Below, one piece after another: positions 1-9,291 of a DNA stretch of 48,614 bases. Position 1 is the stretch's first letter. Each line of letters begins with the position of its first letter. The notes beneath the pieces are model-generated. The model did not search any database and had not been told where the DNA came from. It saw only the letters and a list, made by a program, of their open reading frames with translations. The translations under genes were made by a program, and so were the position numbers. This stretch comes from Rhodovulum sp. (GTDB taxonomy: Bacteria; Pseudomonadota; Alphaproteobacteria; Rhodobacterales; Rhodobacteraceae): assembly GCA_002706605.1 (NCBI GenBank), contig PALT01000029.1:1-48614 (forward strand), in the 5' to 3' direction.

Positions 1-137
1 AAGGCGTATCTACGGCCACAAACAAACACCCGCAACCCCTTTTTCATAAAAATATTAAAAAAGATGGGTTATTGTTTATTTTCAATGGGTTGCGAGATTG
101 CTGCATTTGCAACGCTGCGCGCGCACATGGCCTTGGC

Positions 138-146
138 TGTGGATAA
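138..146. promoter_or_regulatory. DnaA-box-like 9-mer next to an AT-rich stretch
   Basis: TGTGGATAA is the exact complement of the consensus DnaA box TTATCCACA. It lies between an AT-rich stretch (about 41-95, mostly A and T in an otherwise GC-rich window) and the 3' end of msrQ. Only one perfect box is visible before the window edge, so this is compatible with the flank of an origin or of a DnaA-regulated gene to the left, or with chance. The remaining bases of 1-175 hold no convincing gene. Confidence 0.3.
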
Positions 147-175
147 CTTGGGCTATGGCGGCGCAAGCGTCCGTT

Positions 176-790
176 TTACCCCGTTTGCGCCACCATCCGG
201 GCCCGAATCCGGCGAGTCCGGACGGCCAGAAGGGCCAGAATCACGGCCAGATAAATCAGGGGCTCTATCTGCCAGCCTTTGACGACCATGACATAATGGA
301 CGCCACCGAGGATCACCGCGGGATAGACCAGCCGGTGTAAACGCCGCCATCCGGCCCGCAGTTTACGGATAGACCAGTCATTAGAGGTCACCGCCAAGGG
401 AATCAGCAGAGCAAAGCCAACCATGCCGATGGTGATGTAGGGGCGTTTGACGATATCCGCCCAAACACGACCAAGGGTTTGGACATCAAGGATCGCCCAG
501 ACCAAGAGATGTGCGAGCAGAAAGAAGAAGGCGACCAAACCGAGCGCGCGTCGGAACTTGATCAGGTTGATCCCTGCGAACCGGCGTAAGGGGGTAATGA
601 CAAGACCCGCGATCAACAGCTGCAGCGCCAATTCGCCATAGCGGTGTTCTAGCGCCTTAACCGGATCGACCCCCATGCCGCCAGACAATGCCAGATAGAA
701 GTACCATCCCGCGACAAGGGCGCCCGCTATATATAGGACACCCGACGGAATCCGTCGGGCGCCCGCGTTGATACGGTCAACCAAAGCCAT
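176..790 (-). CDS. msrQ: MsrQ, haem-binding membrane subunit of the MsrPQ methionine sulfoxide reductase
   Basis: This is the inner-membrane b-type haem protein (YedZ family) that passes electrons from the quinone pool or flavin reductase to periplasmic MsrP. The 204-residue protein is mostly hydrophobic, with about six membrane segments and histidines at 49, 94, 152 and 165 that are candidate haem ligands; the ferric-reductase-like domain spans about 50-170. The length is normal for the family. The ATG overlaps the msrP stop codon by one base (TGATG), so the two are translationally coupled. The link to MsrP confirms the assignment. Expression probably starts upstream of msrP. Confidence 0.93.
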   Translation of the reverse strand: MALVDRINAGARRIPSGVLYIAGALVAGWYFYLALSGGMGVDPVKALEHRYGELALQLLIAGLVITPLRRFAGINLIKFRRALGLVAFFFLLAHLLVWAILDVQTLGRVWADIVKRPYITIGMVGFALLIPLAVTSNDWSIRKLRAGWRRLHRLVYPAVILGGVHYVMVVKGWQIEPLIYLAVILALLAVRTRRIRARMVAQTG

Positions 791-1698
791 CAGAAGTATT
801 TCTTGAGGTCCATTCCGGCGTACAGGCCAGCGACCTCTTCTTCATAGCCATTGAACATCAGTGTGTCCTGACGCGGCGAGAACAGTCCACCGCCGATCAG
901 GCGCTCGCTGGCTTGGCTCCAGCGCGGATGGCTAACCGTCGGGTTCACGTTGGAATAGAAACCGTACTCGCGCGGGTTCTGCATGTTCCACGTGGTTTCG
1001 GGCTGGTCCTCGGTCAGGGTGATGCGGACGATCGATTTGATCGACTTGAAGCCGTATTTCCACGGCACGACCAAACGGATCGGCGCGCCGTTCTGGTTCG
1101 GCAGCTCCTCACCATAGAGACCGGTCGCCATGATGGTCAGGGGATGCATCGCCTCATCAAGGCGCAGACCCTCGCGATAGGGCCAGTCCAGAATGTTGCG
1201 GCGTTGGCCGGGCATCTCTTCGGGACGGACAAGGGTTTCGAACGCCACATACTTGGCCGAGGGCTGCACACCGACACGGTTCAACAGCGAACCCAGTTCA
1301 AATCCGATCCACGGGATGACCATCGCCCATGCCTCAACACAGCGGAAGCGATAGATCCGTTCCTCAAGCGAGACGCCCGACATGACGTCGGCCAGATCAT
1401 AGGTGCCGGGGTTGTCGACCAAACCGTCAATCTTGATCGACCACGGGTCGGTCGTCAGGGTGTGGGCGTTCTCGGCCGGATCACCTTTGCCGGTGCCGAA
1501 CTCATAATAGTTGTTGTAGGTCGTGATGTGCTCAAGCGGATTGGGTTCCAGATCCGTGGAATAGATACTGGGCGCCGCGTCGATCTTGGCCATCGCCGGA
1601 CCGGCAAGCGCCATCCCCGCCGCACCCGCCAGCAATTGGCGTCGATTCAGAAAATCCGCCTTGGGGGTGACGTCCGACCATTTCAGTTGTTTTGACAT
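790..1698 (-). CDS. msrP: MsrP, periplasmic molybdopterin-dependent protein-methionine-sulfoxide reductase
   Basis: This is the catalytic subunit that repairs oxidised methionine in periplasmic proteins (YedY family, sulfite-oxidase fold). Residues 1-37 form a Tat signal with the twin arginine at 19-20 (NRRQLLAG) and an AMA cleavage site, as expected for a cofactor loaded in the cytoplasm. Cys120 in YRFRCVEAW is the expected molybdenum ligand, and the [11 protein letters not shown] and [11 protein letters not shown] stretches are typical of the oxidoreductase molybdopterin-binding domain. The 302-residue length is slightly short of E. coli MsrP. It is first in a two-gene operon with msrQ. Confidence 0.95.
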   Translation of the reverse strand: MSKQLKWSDVTPKADFLNRRQLLAGAAGMALAGPAMAKIDAAPSIYSTDLEPNPLEHITTYNNYYEFGTGKGDPAENAHTLTTDPWSIKIDGLVDNPGTYDLADVMSGVSLEERIYRFRCVEAWAMVIPWIGFELGSLLNRVGVQPSAKYVAFETLVRPEEMPGQRRNILDWPYREGLRLDEAMHPLTIMATGLYGEELPNQNGAPIRLVVPWKYGFKSIKSIVRITLTEDQPETTWNMQNPREYGFYSNVNPTVSHPRWSQASERLIGGGLFSPRQDTLMFNGYEEEVAGLYAGMDLKKYF

Positions 1699-1767
1699 GC
1701 GCTTTACCCGTTGTCTCTGTGTCCTAGAGGATCATCTAGGGCGATGCGCAGGACAAACAAAAACAAC

Positions 1768-3264
1768 TCAACTCACGAAACTGTTGGAACCACTACGAGG
1801 ATAGAGTTGGTTCATCGGCACCGTGGACCCGTCGGGTTGGACGATGCGGACATGCCGACGGCGCATCTGGCGGGGTTCGGCCACCCCGACCGAATGGGCG
1901 ATCATCTCGACCTCATAGGTGATGCATTTGGCATAGGCGGCGACGCGTTTGAACTTGCTCTCGACGACCAGACCCTTTTGCAGGCTGGGGTCATGGGTGG
2001 TGATGCCGGTCGGGCAGGTATTCTTGTTACATTTCAATGCCTGAATACAGCCAAGGCTGAACATGAAGCCACGTGCCGAGGTCACGAAATCCGACCCTGC
2101 CGCGATGGCCCATGCCACATCACCCGGATTGACCAGCTTGCCACTTGCGATCAGGCGGATGCGGTCGTGAAACCCGTAGGTGTCACGCAGGTCGCTGACC
2201 ATCAGCATCGCCTCGCGCAGGGGCAGGCCCACCAAATCGATCAGGGGCATGGGGGCCGCGCCGGTGCCGCCCTCGCCGCCGTCGATTGTAATAAAGTCGG
2301 GTGCATGTTCAATTCCGCGCGCTGAAATCAGCTTGAACAGCTCCTCAAACGGCTCGGGTCCGCCGACCACGGTTTTGAATCCGACGGGTTTGCCGGTGAC
2401 CTCGCGGATATGACAGAGCATATCCAGCAACTCTTCCATATTGGCGATGTCTGGGTGACGGTTGGGCGAGATACTATCCTTACCCATGGGCACGCCACGG
2501 ATTTCGGAAACCTCTTCGTTGATCTTGGAGGCGGGCAGGATACCGCCCTTGCCGGGTTTGGCACCTTGGGCGAGTTTCAGTTCGAACATCTTGACCGACG
2601 GGATCGCCGCCACCTCGCGCAGCTTGTCATCCGACAGGTTGCCGTCGTGATCGCGCACCCCGTATTTGGCCGTCCCGATCTGATAGACCAGATCACAGCC
2701 CCCTTGCAGGTGATAGGGCGACAGGCCGCCCTCGCCCGTGTTTAACCAAATCCCCGCCTCTTTCGCGCCAAGGCTCAGGGCCTCAACTGCCGGCTTGGAG
2801 ATCGCGCCATAGCTCATCCCCGAAATGTTGAAAATCGACGGGGCATTATAAGGTGTCCGCGCATAGGGGCCGATCAGCATCGCCTCGGTCGAGGCAAACT
2901 GATCATCCAGCGGCGGAAAGGCGGCGTTGACGAATATCGGCGTCCCCGGAATGTTCAGGTTGCGGGTGGACCCGAACGCCACCGTGTTCCCCTGCCCGCT
3001 GGAGGCGCGCGACACCCAATCACGCTGGGCACGGTTGAACGGCATTTCTTCGCGGTCCATGGCGAAGAAATACTGGCGAAAGAATTCACCCAACGTGGTG
3101 AACAAATGCCGGAACCGCCCGATGACAGGATAGTTGCGCCGGATCGCATCCGTGGTCTGGAACCGGTCGATCACCAACAGGACCAGCGCGACCAGAACCC
3201 CCACGCCCAACAGGAAGACAAACCCCAGCGCCAAAAACTCAATCGCGCGTGCCGCAAACCCCAT
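1768..3264 (-). CDS. Membrane-anchored FMN-binding glutamate synthase family protein (GltS-domain only)
   Basis: The 498-residue protein has one N-terminal membrane segment (about 10-34) followed by a stand-alone glutamate synthase central/FMN barrel. Visible family features are NTGEGGLSPYH, the GGEGGTGAAPMPLID stretch that binds FMN, and cysteines 406, 412 and 417 with C-x5-C-x4-C spacing, as for a 3Fe-4S cluster. The class-II glutaminase domain and the C-terminal GXGXG helix of true GltB are absent, so it cannot make its own ammonia from glutamine. In this family the physiological reaction is poorly defined, and glutamate synthase activity is only an inference. It stands alone, divergent from the DUF302 gene. 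Confidence 0.88.
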   Translation of the reverse strand: MGFAARAIEFLALGFVFLLGVGVLVALVLLVIDRFQTTDAIRRNYPVIGRFRHLFTTLGEFFRQYFFAMDREEMPFNRAQRDWVSRASSGQGNTVAFGSTRNLNIPGTPIFVNAAFPPLDDQFASTEAMLIGPYARTPYNAPSIFNISGMSYGAISKPAVEALSLGAKEAGIWLNTGEGGLSPYHLQGGCDLVYQIGTAKYGVRDHDGNLSDDKLREVAAIPSVKMFELKLAQGAKPGKGGILPASKINEEVSEIRGVPMGKDSISPNRHPDIANMEELLDMLCHIREVTGKPVGFKTVVGGPEPFEELFKLISARGIEHAPDFITIDGGEGGTGAAPMPLIDLVGLPLREAMLMVSDLRDTYGFHDRIRLIASGKLVNPGDVAWAIAAGSDFVTSARGFMFSLGCIQALKCNKNTCPTGITTHDPSLQKGLVVESKFKRVAAYAKCITYEVEMIAHSVGVAEPRQMRRRHVRIVQPDGSTVPMNQLYPRSGSNSFVS

Positions 3265-3384
3265 ATCGCCACCTATTCAAAAAATGAAATGTTTCCGATG
3301 CATCACCCGTGGATTAAGGGTACTGTGGTCCTGCCGCCCCCGAACCACAAGGGGCCGCACGTCACAATTTAGAGGGAGGTTGCG

Positions 3385-3834
3385 ATGAAACGACTATTCT
3401 CGATTGGTGTGGCCCTGTGCGCCATGACCGTCGGTGCTTGGGCGAGTGATGATGTCATCACCTATGAAACGTCCGATACGTTTGACGATGTCACCTTTGC
3501 GCTTGAGAACGCGATTATCGGGCAGGGTCTGGTGATCGATAGCGTGTCGCACACCGGTGAGATGCTGGAACGAACCAAGGCGGATGTCGGGTCTGACATC
3601 ACCCTGTTTACCGAGGCGCAAGTGTTCAGCTTTTGCTCGGCCAACCTGTCGCGCAAGGTGATGGAGGCGGATTTCATGAACATCCGCTTTTGCCCCTATG
3701 ACATCTTTGTCTATGTGCGCCCCGATGCGCCGGACACGACCGTTGTGGGCTTCCGCACCTTTCCCGAGGGGGCGATGAAAGAGGTCGAGGCGTTGCTCGA
3801 CGAGATCGCCCAGAGCGCGGTCGACGGGTTCTAG
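3385..3834 (+). CDS. Secreted DUF302-domain protein
   Basis: A 149-residue protein with a Sec signal peptide (about 1-20, ending AWA) and a DUF302 fold over the rest. The family is small, often periplasmic, and without an established biochemical role; some members sit near sulfur or metal genes. Two cysteines (in FSFCSAN and IRFCPYD) could form a disulfide after export. A strong ribosome-binding site (GAGGGAGG) precedes the ATG, and a strong hairpin terminator follows directly, so it is a monocistronic unit facing clpB. Confidence 0.85.
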   Translation: MKRLFSIGVALCAMTVGAWASDDVITYETSDTFDDVTFALENAIIGQGLVIDSVSHTGEMLERTKADVGSDITLFTEAQVFSFCSANLSRKVMEADFMNIRFCPYDIFVYVRPDAPDTTVVGFRTFPEGAMKEVEALLDEIAQSAVDGF

Positions 3835-3836
3835 GT

Positions 3837-3865
3837 GGGTGGGGGCGTACCCCCACCCGTTTTTT
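3837..3865 (+). terminator. Rho-independent terminator after the DUF302 gene
   Basis: A perfect 9-bp stem (GGGTGGGGG / CCCCCACCC) with loop CGTA is followed by G and six T residues. It lies between the convergent DUF302 gene and clpB and ends the former. Confidence 0.9.
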
Positions 3866-3869
3866 CAGA

Positions 3870-6485
3870 TTAGTGAACCACAGCATCCTGCGGCGGTTCG
3901 CGGCGGGTTGAACCCACACGGTCGCCGATGATCAGACCCTCGGCGCCTGCGTCGATCGGGATTTCGTCCCCGTCCTTGACGTCACCGGCCAAGATCAACT
4001 CGGCCAGCGGGTCCTGAACGCTGCGCTGAATCACCCGTTTCAACGGACGCGCACCGAACACCGGATCGTACCCTTCGTCGGCCAGCCATTTCTCGGCGGC
4101 CTCGCTCAGGGTCAGGGTGATCTTGCGACCGGCCAGACGTTTTTGCAGACGGGCCAGTTGGATAGCCACGATCCCGTCCATGTCCTCACGGCTGAGACGG
4201 TCAAAGATCACCGTTTCATCCAGACGGTTCAGGAACTCGGGGCGGAAATGCGCCCGCACCGCATCCATCACGTCGCGCCGTGCCTGCGCCGGATCGGCCC
4301 CTTCTGGCAGAACGCTCAGGGCTTGGGACCCAAGGTTCGACGTCAGAATGATCAGCGTCTGTTTGAAATCGACCGTGCGGCCCTGACCATCGGTCAGCAA
4401 CCCGTCGTCCAACACCTGCAACAGGACGTTGAACACGTCGGGGTGGGCCTTTTCGACCTCATCAAACAGGATCACCTGATAGGGCTTGCGCCGCACCGCT
4501 TCGGTCAGGACTCCGCCCTCGTCATAACCGACATAGCCCGGAGGCGCGCCGATCAGACGGGCAACGGCGTGTTTCTCCATGAATTCGCTCATGTCGATAC
4601 GCACCATCGCGGTGTCATCGTCGAACAGATACTCGGCAATCGCCTTGGTCAGTTCGGTTTTCCCGACGCCGGTCGGCCCAAGGAACAGGAAACTGCCCAA
4701 CGGACGGTTCTCGTCATTGAGACCCGCACGCGCACGGCGAACGGCGTTCGATACGGCGGCGACGGCCTGTTTCTGACCGATGACGCGCTTGCCCAGTTCC
4801 TCTTCCATACGCAGCAGTTTGTCCCGCTGACCCTCCAGCATCTTACTGGTGGGGATACCGGTCCAACGCTCGACCACTTGGGCGATCTGCTCGGGGCGGA
4901 CGGCCTCTTCGACCAGAACGTCATCGTCCTGATCTTCGGCCTCGGCCAGCTGTTTTTCCAGCTGGGGAATAACGCCATAGGACAGTTCCCCCGCGCGGGC
5001 GAGATTGCCCTCACGCTTGGCCAGATCCAGTTCGGCCCGTGCCTTGTCCAGCTGTTCCTTGAGACCGCGCGCGCCCTCCAGCTTGTCCCGCTCGGCCTGC
5101 CATTTGGCGGTCAGTTCGGCGGAACGCTGTTGCAGCTCGGACAGCTCTTTTTCCAGCTTTTCCAGACGGTCGATGCTTGCCGCGTCGTCCTCTTTCTTCA
5201 GAGCCTCGGCCTCAATCTGCAACTGCAGGATCTGACGGTCCAGCGCGTCCAGCTCTTCTGGCTTGCTGTCGACCTCCATCCGCAGACGGCTGGCGGCCTC
5301 ATCGACAAGGTCGATCGCCTTATCCGGCAGGAACCGGTCGGTGATATAGCGATGCGACAGGGTGGCCGCAGCGACCAGCGCGCTATCGGAAATACGCACA
5401 CCGTGGTGCAGTTCGTATTTCTCTTTGATCCCGCGCAGGATCGACACGGTGTCCTCGACCGTGGGCTCATCCACCAACACAGGTTGGAACCGGCGGGCAA
5501 GGGCCGCGTCTTTTTCCACGTGCTTGCGGTATTCGTCCAGCGTGGTCGCACCCACACAGTGCAATTCACCCCGCGCCAGCGCCGGTTTGATCAGGTTGGC
5601 CGCGTCCATCGCGCCATCCGTTTTACCGGCCCCGACCAGCGTGTGCATCTCGTCGATGAACAGGATGATTTCGCCCGCTGCGGCCTCGATTTCCTTGAGG
5701 ATCGACTTCAGACGTTCCTCAAATTCACCGCGGTATTTCGCACCGGCGATCAGCGCGCCCATATCCAGCGCCATCAGACGTTTGTTGCGCAGGCTTTCGG
5801 GCACATCCCCATTCACAATCCGCAGCGCCAAGCCCTCGGCAATCGCGGTTTTACCCACGCCCGGTTCCCCGATCAGAACGGGGTTGTTCTTGGTGCGGCG
5901 GCTGAGAACCTGCATGGCACGGCGGATTTCCTCGTCCCGACCGATGATCGGGTCGATTTTGCCTTGCTCGGCGGCCTCGGTCAGATCGCGCGCGTATTTC
6001 TTGAGGGCCTCATAACCATCCTCGGCGCTTGCACTATCGGCGGTGCGCCCCTTGCGCAGATCGTTGATCGCGGCGTTCAGCTTCATCGCCGTAACGGCAC
6101 CGGCGTCCAGCGCCTCCTTGGCCTTGGACGGCACAACCGCCAGCGCGGTCAGAATGCGTTCGACAGGCACAAAGCTGTCACCGGCCTTTTGGGCCAGCTT
6201 TTCCGCCTCATCCAGAACTTTGGACGTGTTGCTATCCAGATAGACCTGACCCGCGTCGCCGGTCACCTTGGCAACCTTGGACAGGCTCAGTTCAACCGCC
6301 TCTTTGACGCGCTCAGGCGCGCCACCGGCGCGGGTGATGAGATTGGCCGACAGACCCTGATCGTCGTCAAGTAATGCCTTGAGCAGATGCTCGGGTCCCA
6401 GTCGTTGATGGTTTTCGCGTGCAGCGATGGTTTGCGCAGCTTGGATAAAGCCACGCGAACGCTCCGTGAACTTTTCGATGTTCAT
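3870..6485 (-). CDS. clpB: ClpB, ATP-dependent protein disaggregase
   Basis: This is the Hsp100 hexamer that, with DnaK, pulls polypeptides out of aggregates after heat stress. The 871 residues carry, in order, a ClpN double repeat (about 1-150), AAA+ module 1 with Walker A GEPGVGKT (206-213), the long M-domain coiled coil (about 410-530) that is diagnostic against ClpA/ClpC, AAA+ module 2 with Walker A GPTGVGKT (near 605), and the C-terminal D2-small domain. The ATG has a good ribosome-binding site (AAAGGAG). The length is normal for ClpB. A candidate sigma-32 promoter lies about 75 bases upstream. Confidence 0.98.
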   Translation of the reverse strand: MNIEKFTERSRGFIQAAQTIAARENHQRLGPEHLLKALLDDDQGLSANLITRAGGAPERVKEAVELSLSKVAKVTGDAGQVYLDSNTSKVLDEAEKLAQKAGDSFVPVERILTALAVVPSKAKEALDAGAVTAMKLNAAINDLRKGRTADSASAEDGYEALKKYARDLTEAAEQGKIDPIIGRDEEIRRAMQVLSRRTKNNPVLIGEPGVGKTAIAEGLALRIVNGDVPESLRNKRLMALDMGALIAGAKYRGEFEERLKSILKEIEAAAGEIILFIDEMHTLVGAGKTDGAMDAANLIKPALARGELHCVGATTLDEYRKHVEKDAALARRFQPVLVDEPTVEDTVSILRGIKEKYELHHGVRISDSALVAAATLSHRYITDRFLPDKAIDLVDEAASRLRMEVDSKPEELDALDRQILQLQIEAEALKKEDDAASIDRLEKLEKELSELQQRSAELTAKWQAERDKLEGARGLKEQLDKARAELDLAKREGNLARAGELSYGVIPQLEKQLAEAEDQDDDVLVEEAVRPEQIAQVVERWTGIPTSKMLEGQRDKLLRMEEELGKRVIGQKQAVAAVSNAVRRARAGLNDENRPLGSFLFLGPTGVGKTELTKAIAEYLFDDDTAMVRIDMSEFMEKHAVARLIGAPPGYVGYDEGGVLTEAVRRKPYQVILFDEVEKAHPDVFNVLLQVLDDGLLTDGQGRTVDFKQTLIILTSNLGSQALSVLPEGADPAQARRDVMDAVRAHFRPEFLNRLDETVIFDRLSREDMDGIVAIQLARLQKRLAGRKITLTLSEAAEKWLADEGYDPVFGARPLKRVIQRSVQDPLAELILAGDVKDGDEIPIDAGAEGLIIGDRVGSTRREPPQDAVVH

Positions 6486-6561
6486 CGGCAGTCTCCTTTC
6501 CTACAGCGCCCCATATGTCAAACGCCCGCTCGGCGGCACGTCTGGTGGTAGGGCCTTGCCA

Positions 6562-6593
6562 ATAATGTGGAGATGCAGGGGGATCAGTTCAAG
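6562..6593 (-). promoter_or_regulatory. Candidate heat-shock (RpoH) promoter of clpB
   Basis: Read on the minus strand, CTTGAA is followed after 17 bases by CCACATTAT. This resembles the sigma-32 elements CTTGAA and CCCCATnT. The position, about 75-110 bases upstream of the clpB ATG, fits a heat-shock gene. Match quality is moderate and no start site is known. Confidence 0.45.
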
Positions 6594-6627
6594 ATCACAG
6601 ACGCGTGAATTGGGTCGAATTTTACCC

Positions 6628-7356
6628 TTAGTAGAGATCGGTAATCCGGTCCCAGATCGTGGGCGGCGCAAGGGTCGCGGGTGGGTTGAACCGGTCAAGC
6701 AGGGCGAATTCCTCATCACTCAGGCTATCGCGCAGATGCCGCCATGCGCGCGATCGGTTCCAATCGCACAGGGCGCGCTGGTGAAAGGTGAAATCCTGTG
6801 GCGCATCTTTGGTTTTCGACCCGCCGCCAACGGCCTGTTTCACATCATACTGCTGACGGCTGTTCGCGCCCAACTGATCCCACTCGGTCGCGATGCGCAC
6901 AAGGGTCGGTTTGCAGTATCCATCGGCGGGGGTGATATCCATGAATTCCAGCAGATCGGCCATGACATCGGGCGAACTGACAAGGTCATTATAATAATAG
7001 ACCCGTTTGTTCACCGTATTCGCGCGCGCATAAAACTGGATATTGCCGCTGTAACACTTGAACCGATGCAAGGCGCGTTTCGCCATCCGCGCGTAGGTTT
7101 CCAACGGATCACGCAGGATCAGAACCACACGGTGTCCTTGCATCGCATCGGGGTCCAAGGCTTGCCACGCGCCGCGCCCCTTGCGTCCTTTGACATAGCC
7201 CAGCGCATCGTGCGACCGCCGAAAGGCCAGCCCTTCCTGTCCATCTCCCTCAATGAGAGACGTTTTTCCCTGTGTGCGCTGACCATAGAAATGCTCAACA
7301 CAGTAGCGCACCCAATTCATCCCGCTGCGCGGCGCGGACACAACATAGGTAACCAA
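6628..7356 (-). CDS. Small sulfotransferase-domain protein
   Basis: The 242-residue protein starts with SAPRSGMNWVRYCVEH, the 5'-phosphosulfate (PAPS) loop of cytosolic-type sulfotransferases. ILRDPLETYARM near residue 85 fits the 3'-phosphate-binding arginine/serine motif. It should transfer sulfate from PAPS to an unknown acceptor. It is shorter than most characterised sulfotransferases and has no signal peptide. No PAPS synthesis or glycan gene adjoins it, so the substrate cannot be inferred. It is divergent from pyrF with 125 bases between, and lies downstream of nothing obvious on its own strand. Confidence 0.75.
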   Translation of the reverse strand: MVTYVVSAPRSGMNWVRYCVEHFYGQRTQGKTSLIEGDGQEGLAFRRSHDALGYVKGRKGRGAWQALDPDAMQGHRVVLILRDPLETYARMAKRALHRFKCYSGNIQFYARANTVNKRVYYYNDLVSSPDVMADLLEFMDITPADGYCKPTLVRIATEWDQLGANSRQQYDVKQAVGGGSKTKDAPQDFTFHQRALCDWNRSRAWRHLRDSLSDEEFALLDRFNPPATLAPPTIWDRITDLY

Positions 7357-7481
7357 AACGTGAACTCCTCAACCCGAGGCGCTCTATACCACGTCGAATT
7401 GCCTTGAAAATAGGGTTCTGTCTTGCCGCTGTTGCAAACGGACGCTAAGCCCAGCGGGATCAAATTCACAGGAGCCACGCC

Positions 7482-8183
7482 ATGACCAACCCGTCCGACA
7501 AACTGATCGTTGCCCTTGATGTGCCCAATGCCCTTGCGGGTCTGGAACTGGCCAACACCATCGGCGATGCCGCCAGTTTCTATAAAATCGGACTGGGAAT
7601 GCTGACCGGCGGCGGTCTGGCCTTGGCGAATGAGCTGAAAGACGAGCATGGCAAGCGCATCTTTCTGGACATGAAACTGTTCGACATCGGCGCCACGGTC
7701 GAGGCGGCCGTGCGGGGCCTTGCACAGTTCGATCTGGATTTCCTGACCGTTCACGGCGACCCCTATGTGGTCAAGGCCGCCAAAGAGGGCGCGTCGGGCA
7801 AGGACATGAAAATTCTGGCGGTGACGATCCTGACCTCGCTGGACCGGCAGGATCTGGACGGCGCACTGATCAAGGACGGCGCAATTGCCGATCTGGTGCA
7901 GGAACGTGCGGGCCGTGCCTTTGACGCCGGTGCGGATGGTGTGATCGCCAGCCCGCAAGAGGCCGCCCTGATCCGCGCCCTACCCGAAAGCACGGGCAAA
8001 CTGATCGTGACGCCGGGCGTGCGCCCCACCGGTGCCGCGCTAGGGGATCAGAAACGCGTGGCGACCCCGGCCACGGCAATCGCGGACGGGGCCGATCATA
8101 TCGTGGTGGGCCGCCCGATCTGGCAATCGGCCGACCCGCGCGGCGCGGCGCAGGCCATTCAGGACGAACTGGCCGCGCTGTAA
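7482..8183 (+). CDS. pyrF: Orotidine 5'-phosphate decarboxylase
   Basis: This enzyme catalyses the last step of UMP synthesis, decarboxylation of OMP. The 233-residue TIM barrel shows the expected Asp13 and Lys35 and the catalytic tetrad region DMKLFDIGAT (Asp63, Lys65, Asp68), VTPGVRP for phosphate binding, and IVVGRPI near the C terminus. The length is typical for the bacterial class. A ribosome-binding site (GGAG) sits before the ATG. The downstream oxidoreductase is convergent, with only six bases between stops. Confidence 0.97.
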   Translation: MTNPSDKLIVALDVPNALAGLELANTIGDAASFYKIGLGMLTGGGLALANELKDEHGKRIFLDMKLFDIGATVEAAVRGLAQFDLDFLTVHGDPYVVKAAKEGASGKDMKILAVTILTSLDRQDLDGALIKDGAIADLVQERAGRAFDAGADGVIASPQEAALIRALPESTGKLIVTPGVRPTGAALGDQKRVATPATAIADGADHIVVGRPIWQSADPRGAAQAIQDELAAL

Positions 8184-8189
8184 TCGCGC

Positions 8190-8816
8190 TTAGTACCCGA
8201 CGGTGAACACCTGACCCGTATGGGTCGGGTTTTCGACCTCATCCGCAAAGGCGATGGCGTAATCCTCGGCGCTGATCCAGCTGCGGCCATCGGCGTCGGA
8301 CAGCAGAACATCGGCACCAACGCGGAAGGTACCGGTCCGCTCACCCGGTGCGATTTCGGCAGACGGCGCCAGATAGGTGGTCACGACACCGCCCTCGATC
8401 AACGTATCCTTCAGCGCGCGAATGCCCATCGCCTCGGGTTTGATTTCCGGCGGCAACAGGGCCATCACCGGCGATCCGTCGGGCAGGTTCAGCGTGCCAG
8501 CCCCACCAACCATCAACACCGGCAAACCAGTCGCCTTGGCCGCATCCAGCAGACCCTGACCCAGTGCTTTTGCATCGGCCTCGGCGTCGCCGGTGCTGCG
8601 CGGGGACGAGGACGACAGGATGATCTCGGCGCCCTCGGCCGCCTTGGCCAGCGCGGCGCCATCGGTGGCGTCCACGGAGACGGCGGTCACATTCGGCAGG
8701 GCCGCGATTTTATCCGCATTGCGCGACACGGCGGTCACCGCATGGCCACGATCCGACAGTTCTTTCAGGATGCAGGATCCGATCATGCCGCTGGCACCAA
8801 TCAAAAGCAGGTTCAT
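8190..8816 (-). CDS. NAD(P)H-binding oxidoreductase (atypical SDR / NmrA-like)
   Basis: A 208-residue Rossmann protein beginning LLIGASGMIGSCIL, the glycine-rich nucleotide-binding loop of extended or atypical SDR proteins of the NAD(P)H-binding (YwnB/NmrA-like) family. There is no classical YxxxK pair at a usual spacing, so redox activity is uncertain. It is divergent from an HxlR-family regulator; in many bacteria such regulators control a neighbouring flavin or NAD(P) quinone reductase-like gene in response to quinones or electrophiles. The specific substrate is unknown. Confidence 0.82.
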   Translation of the reverse strand: MNLLLIGASGMIGSCILKELSDRGHAVTAVSRNADKIAALPNVTAVSVDATDGAALAKAAEGAEIILSSSSPRSTGDAEADAKALGQGLLDAAKATGLPVLMVGGAGTLNLPDGSPVMALLPPEIKPEAMGIRALKDTLIEGGVVTTYLAPSAEIAPGERTGTFRVGADVLLSDADGRSWISAEDYAIAFADEVENPTHTGQVFTVGY

Positions 8817-8831
8817 TGTAAATTCCTCTTT

Positions 8832-8848
8832 AGTTACTTTCGGTAACT
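8832..8848. promoter_or_regulatory. Dyad between the SDR gene and hxlR, probable operator
   Basis: AGTTAC-TTTCG-GTAACT is a perfect 6-5-6 inverted repeat. The half-site AGTTACTT recurs at 8897-8904, just before the hxlR start. Both lie in the 103-base divergent intergenic region, where an HxlR dimer would be expected to bind and control both genes. Assignment to HxlR is by position only. Confidence 0.5.
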
Positions 8849-8919
8849 TGATACAAAAGTGGAACTAACGTCGGAATACGCATTCTTGCGTCTTATAGTT
8901 ACTTCAAGGGAACCGCCCC

Positions 8920-9291
8920 ATGACAAACAGTCGCCGCCGTGAAAACCACAACTGCCCGATCCGCGATGTTCTGGACCGGATCGGTGACGCGTGGAGCCTG
9001 TTGACCATGATCGAATTGTCCAAGGGGCCCGGACGGTTCAACGCGCTGTTGCGGGTGATTGACGGGATTTCGCAGCGGATGCTGTCGGTCACGCTGCGCA
9101 ATCTGGAACGCGACGGGTTGGTGACGCGCACGGTTCTGCCGACCGCGCCGCCGCAGGTGGAATATGCCCTGACCGAGATGGGGTTTGATCTAATCGCGCA
9201 TCTGGAGCCGATGCGCCAATGGGCGGTCAGCAACCAGTCCGCCGTGCAGGCCGCGCGCGCAGACTATGACGCGCGCGCCGCTGCGGCTTAG
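8920..9291 (+). CDS. HxlR-family winged-helix transcriptional regulator
   Basis: A 123-residue dimeric DNA-binding protein. The [19 protein letters not shown] start and the [25 protein letters not shown] recognition-helix region (described in parts: ISQRMLS and [10 protein letters not shown]) are hallmarks of HxlR proteins, which often use the N-terminal cysteine (here Cys11 in NHNCPIRDV) as a redox or electrophile sensor. It is divergently transcribed from the NAD(P)-binding protein and probably regulates it and itself through the AGTTAC dyads. The 3' end overlaps the nfeD stop by four bases, convergent. Confidence 0.92.
   Translation: MTNSRRRENHNCPIRDVLDRIGDAWSLLTMIELSKGPGRFNALLRVIDGISQRMLSVTLRNLERDGLVTRTVLPTAPPQVEYALTEMGFDLIAHLEPMRQWAVSNQSAVQAARADYDARAAAA

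Noticed and set aside
4143-6374. 743-codon open frame antisense to clpB
   Set aside because: It is the shadow of a GC-rich, codon-biased gene; residues match no family and ClpB on the other strand is complete.
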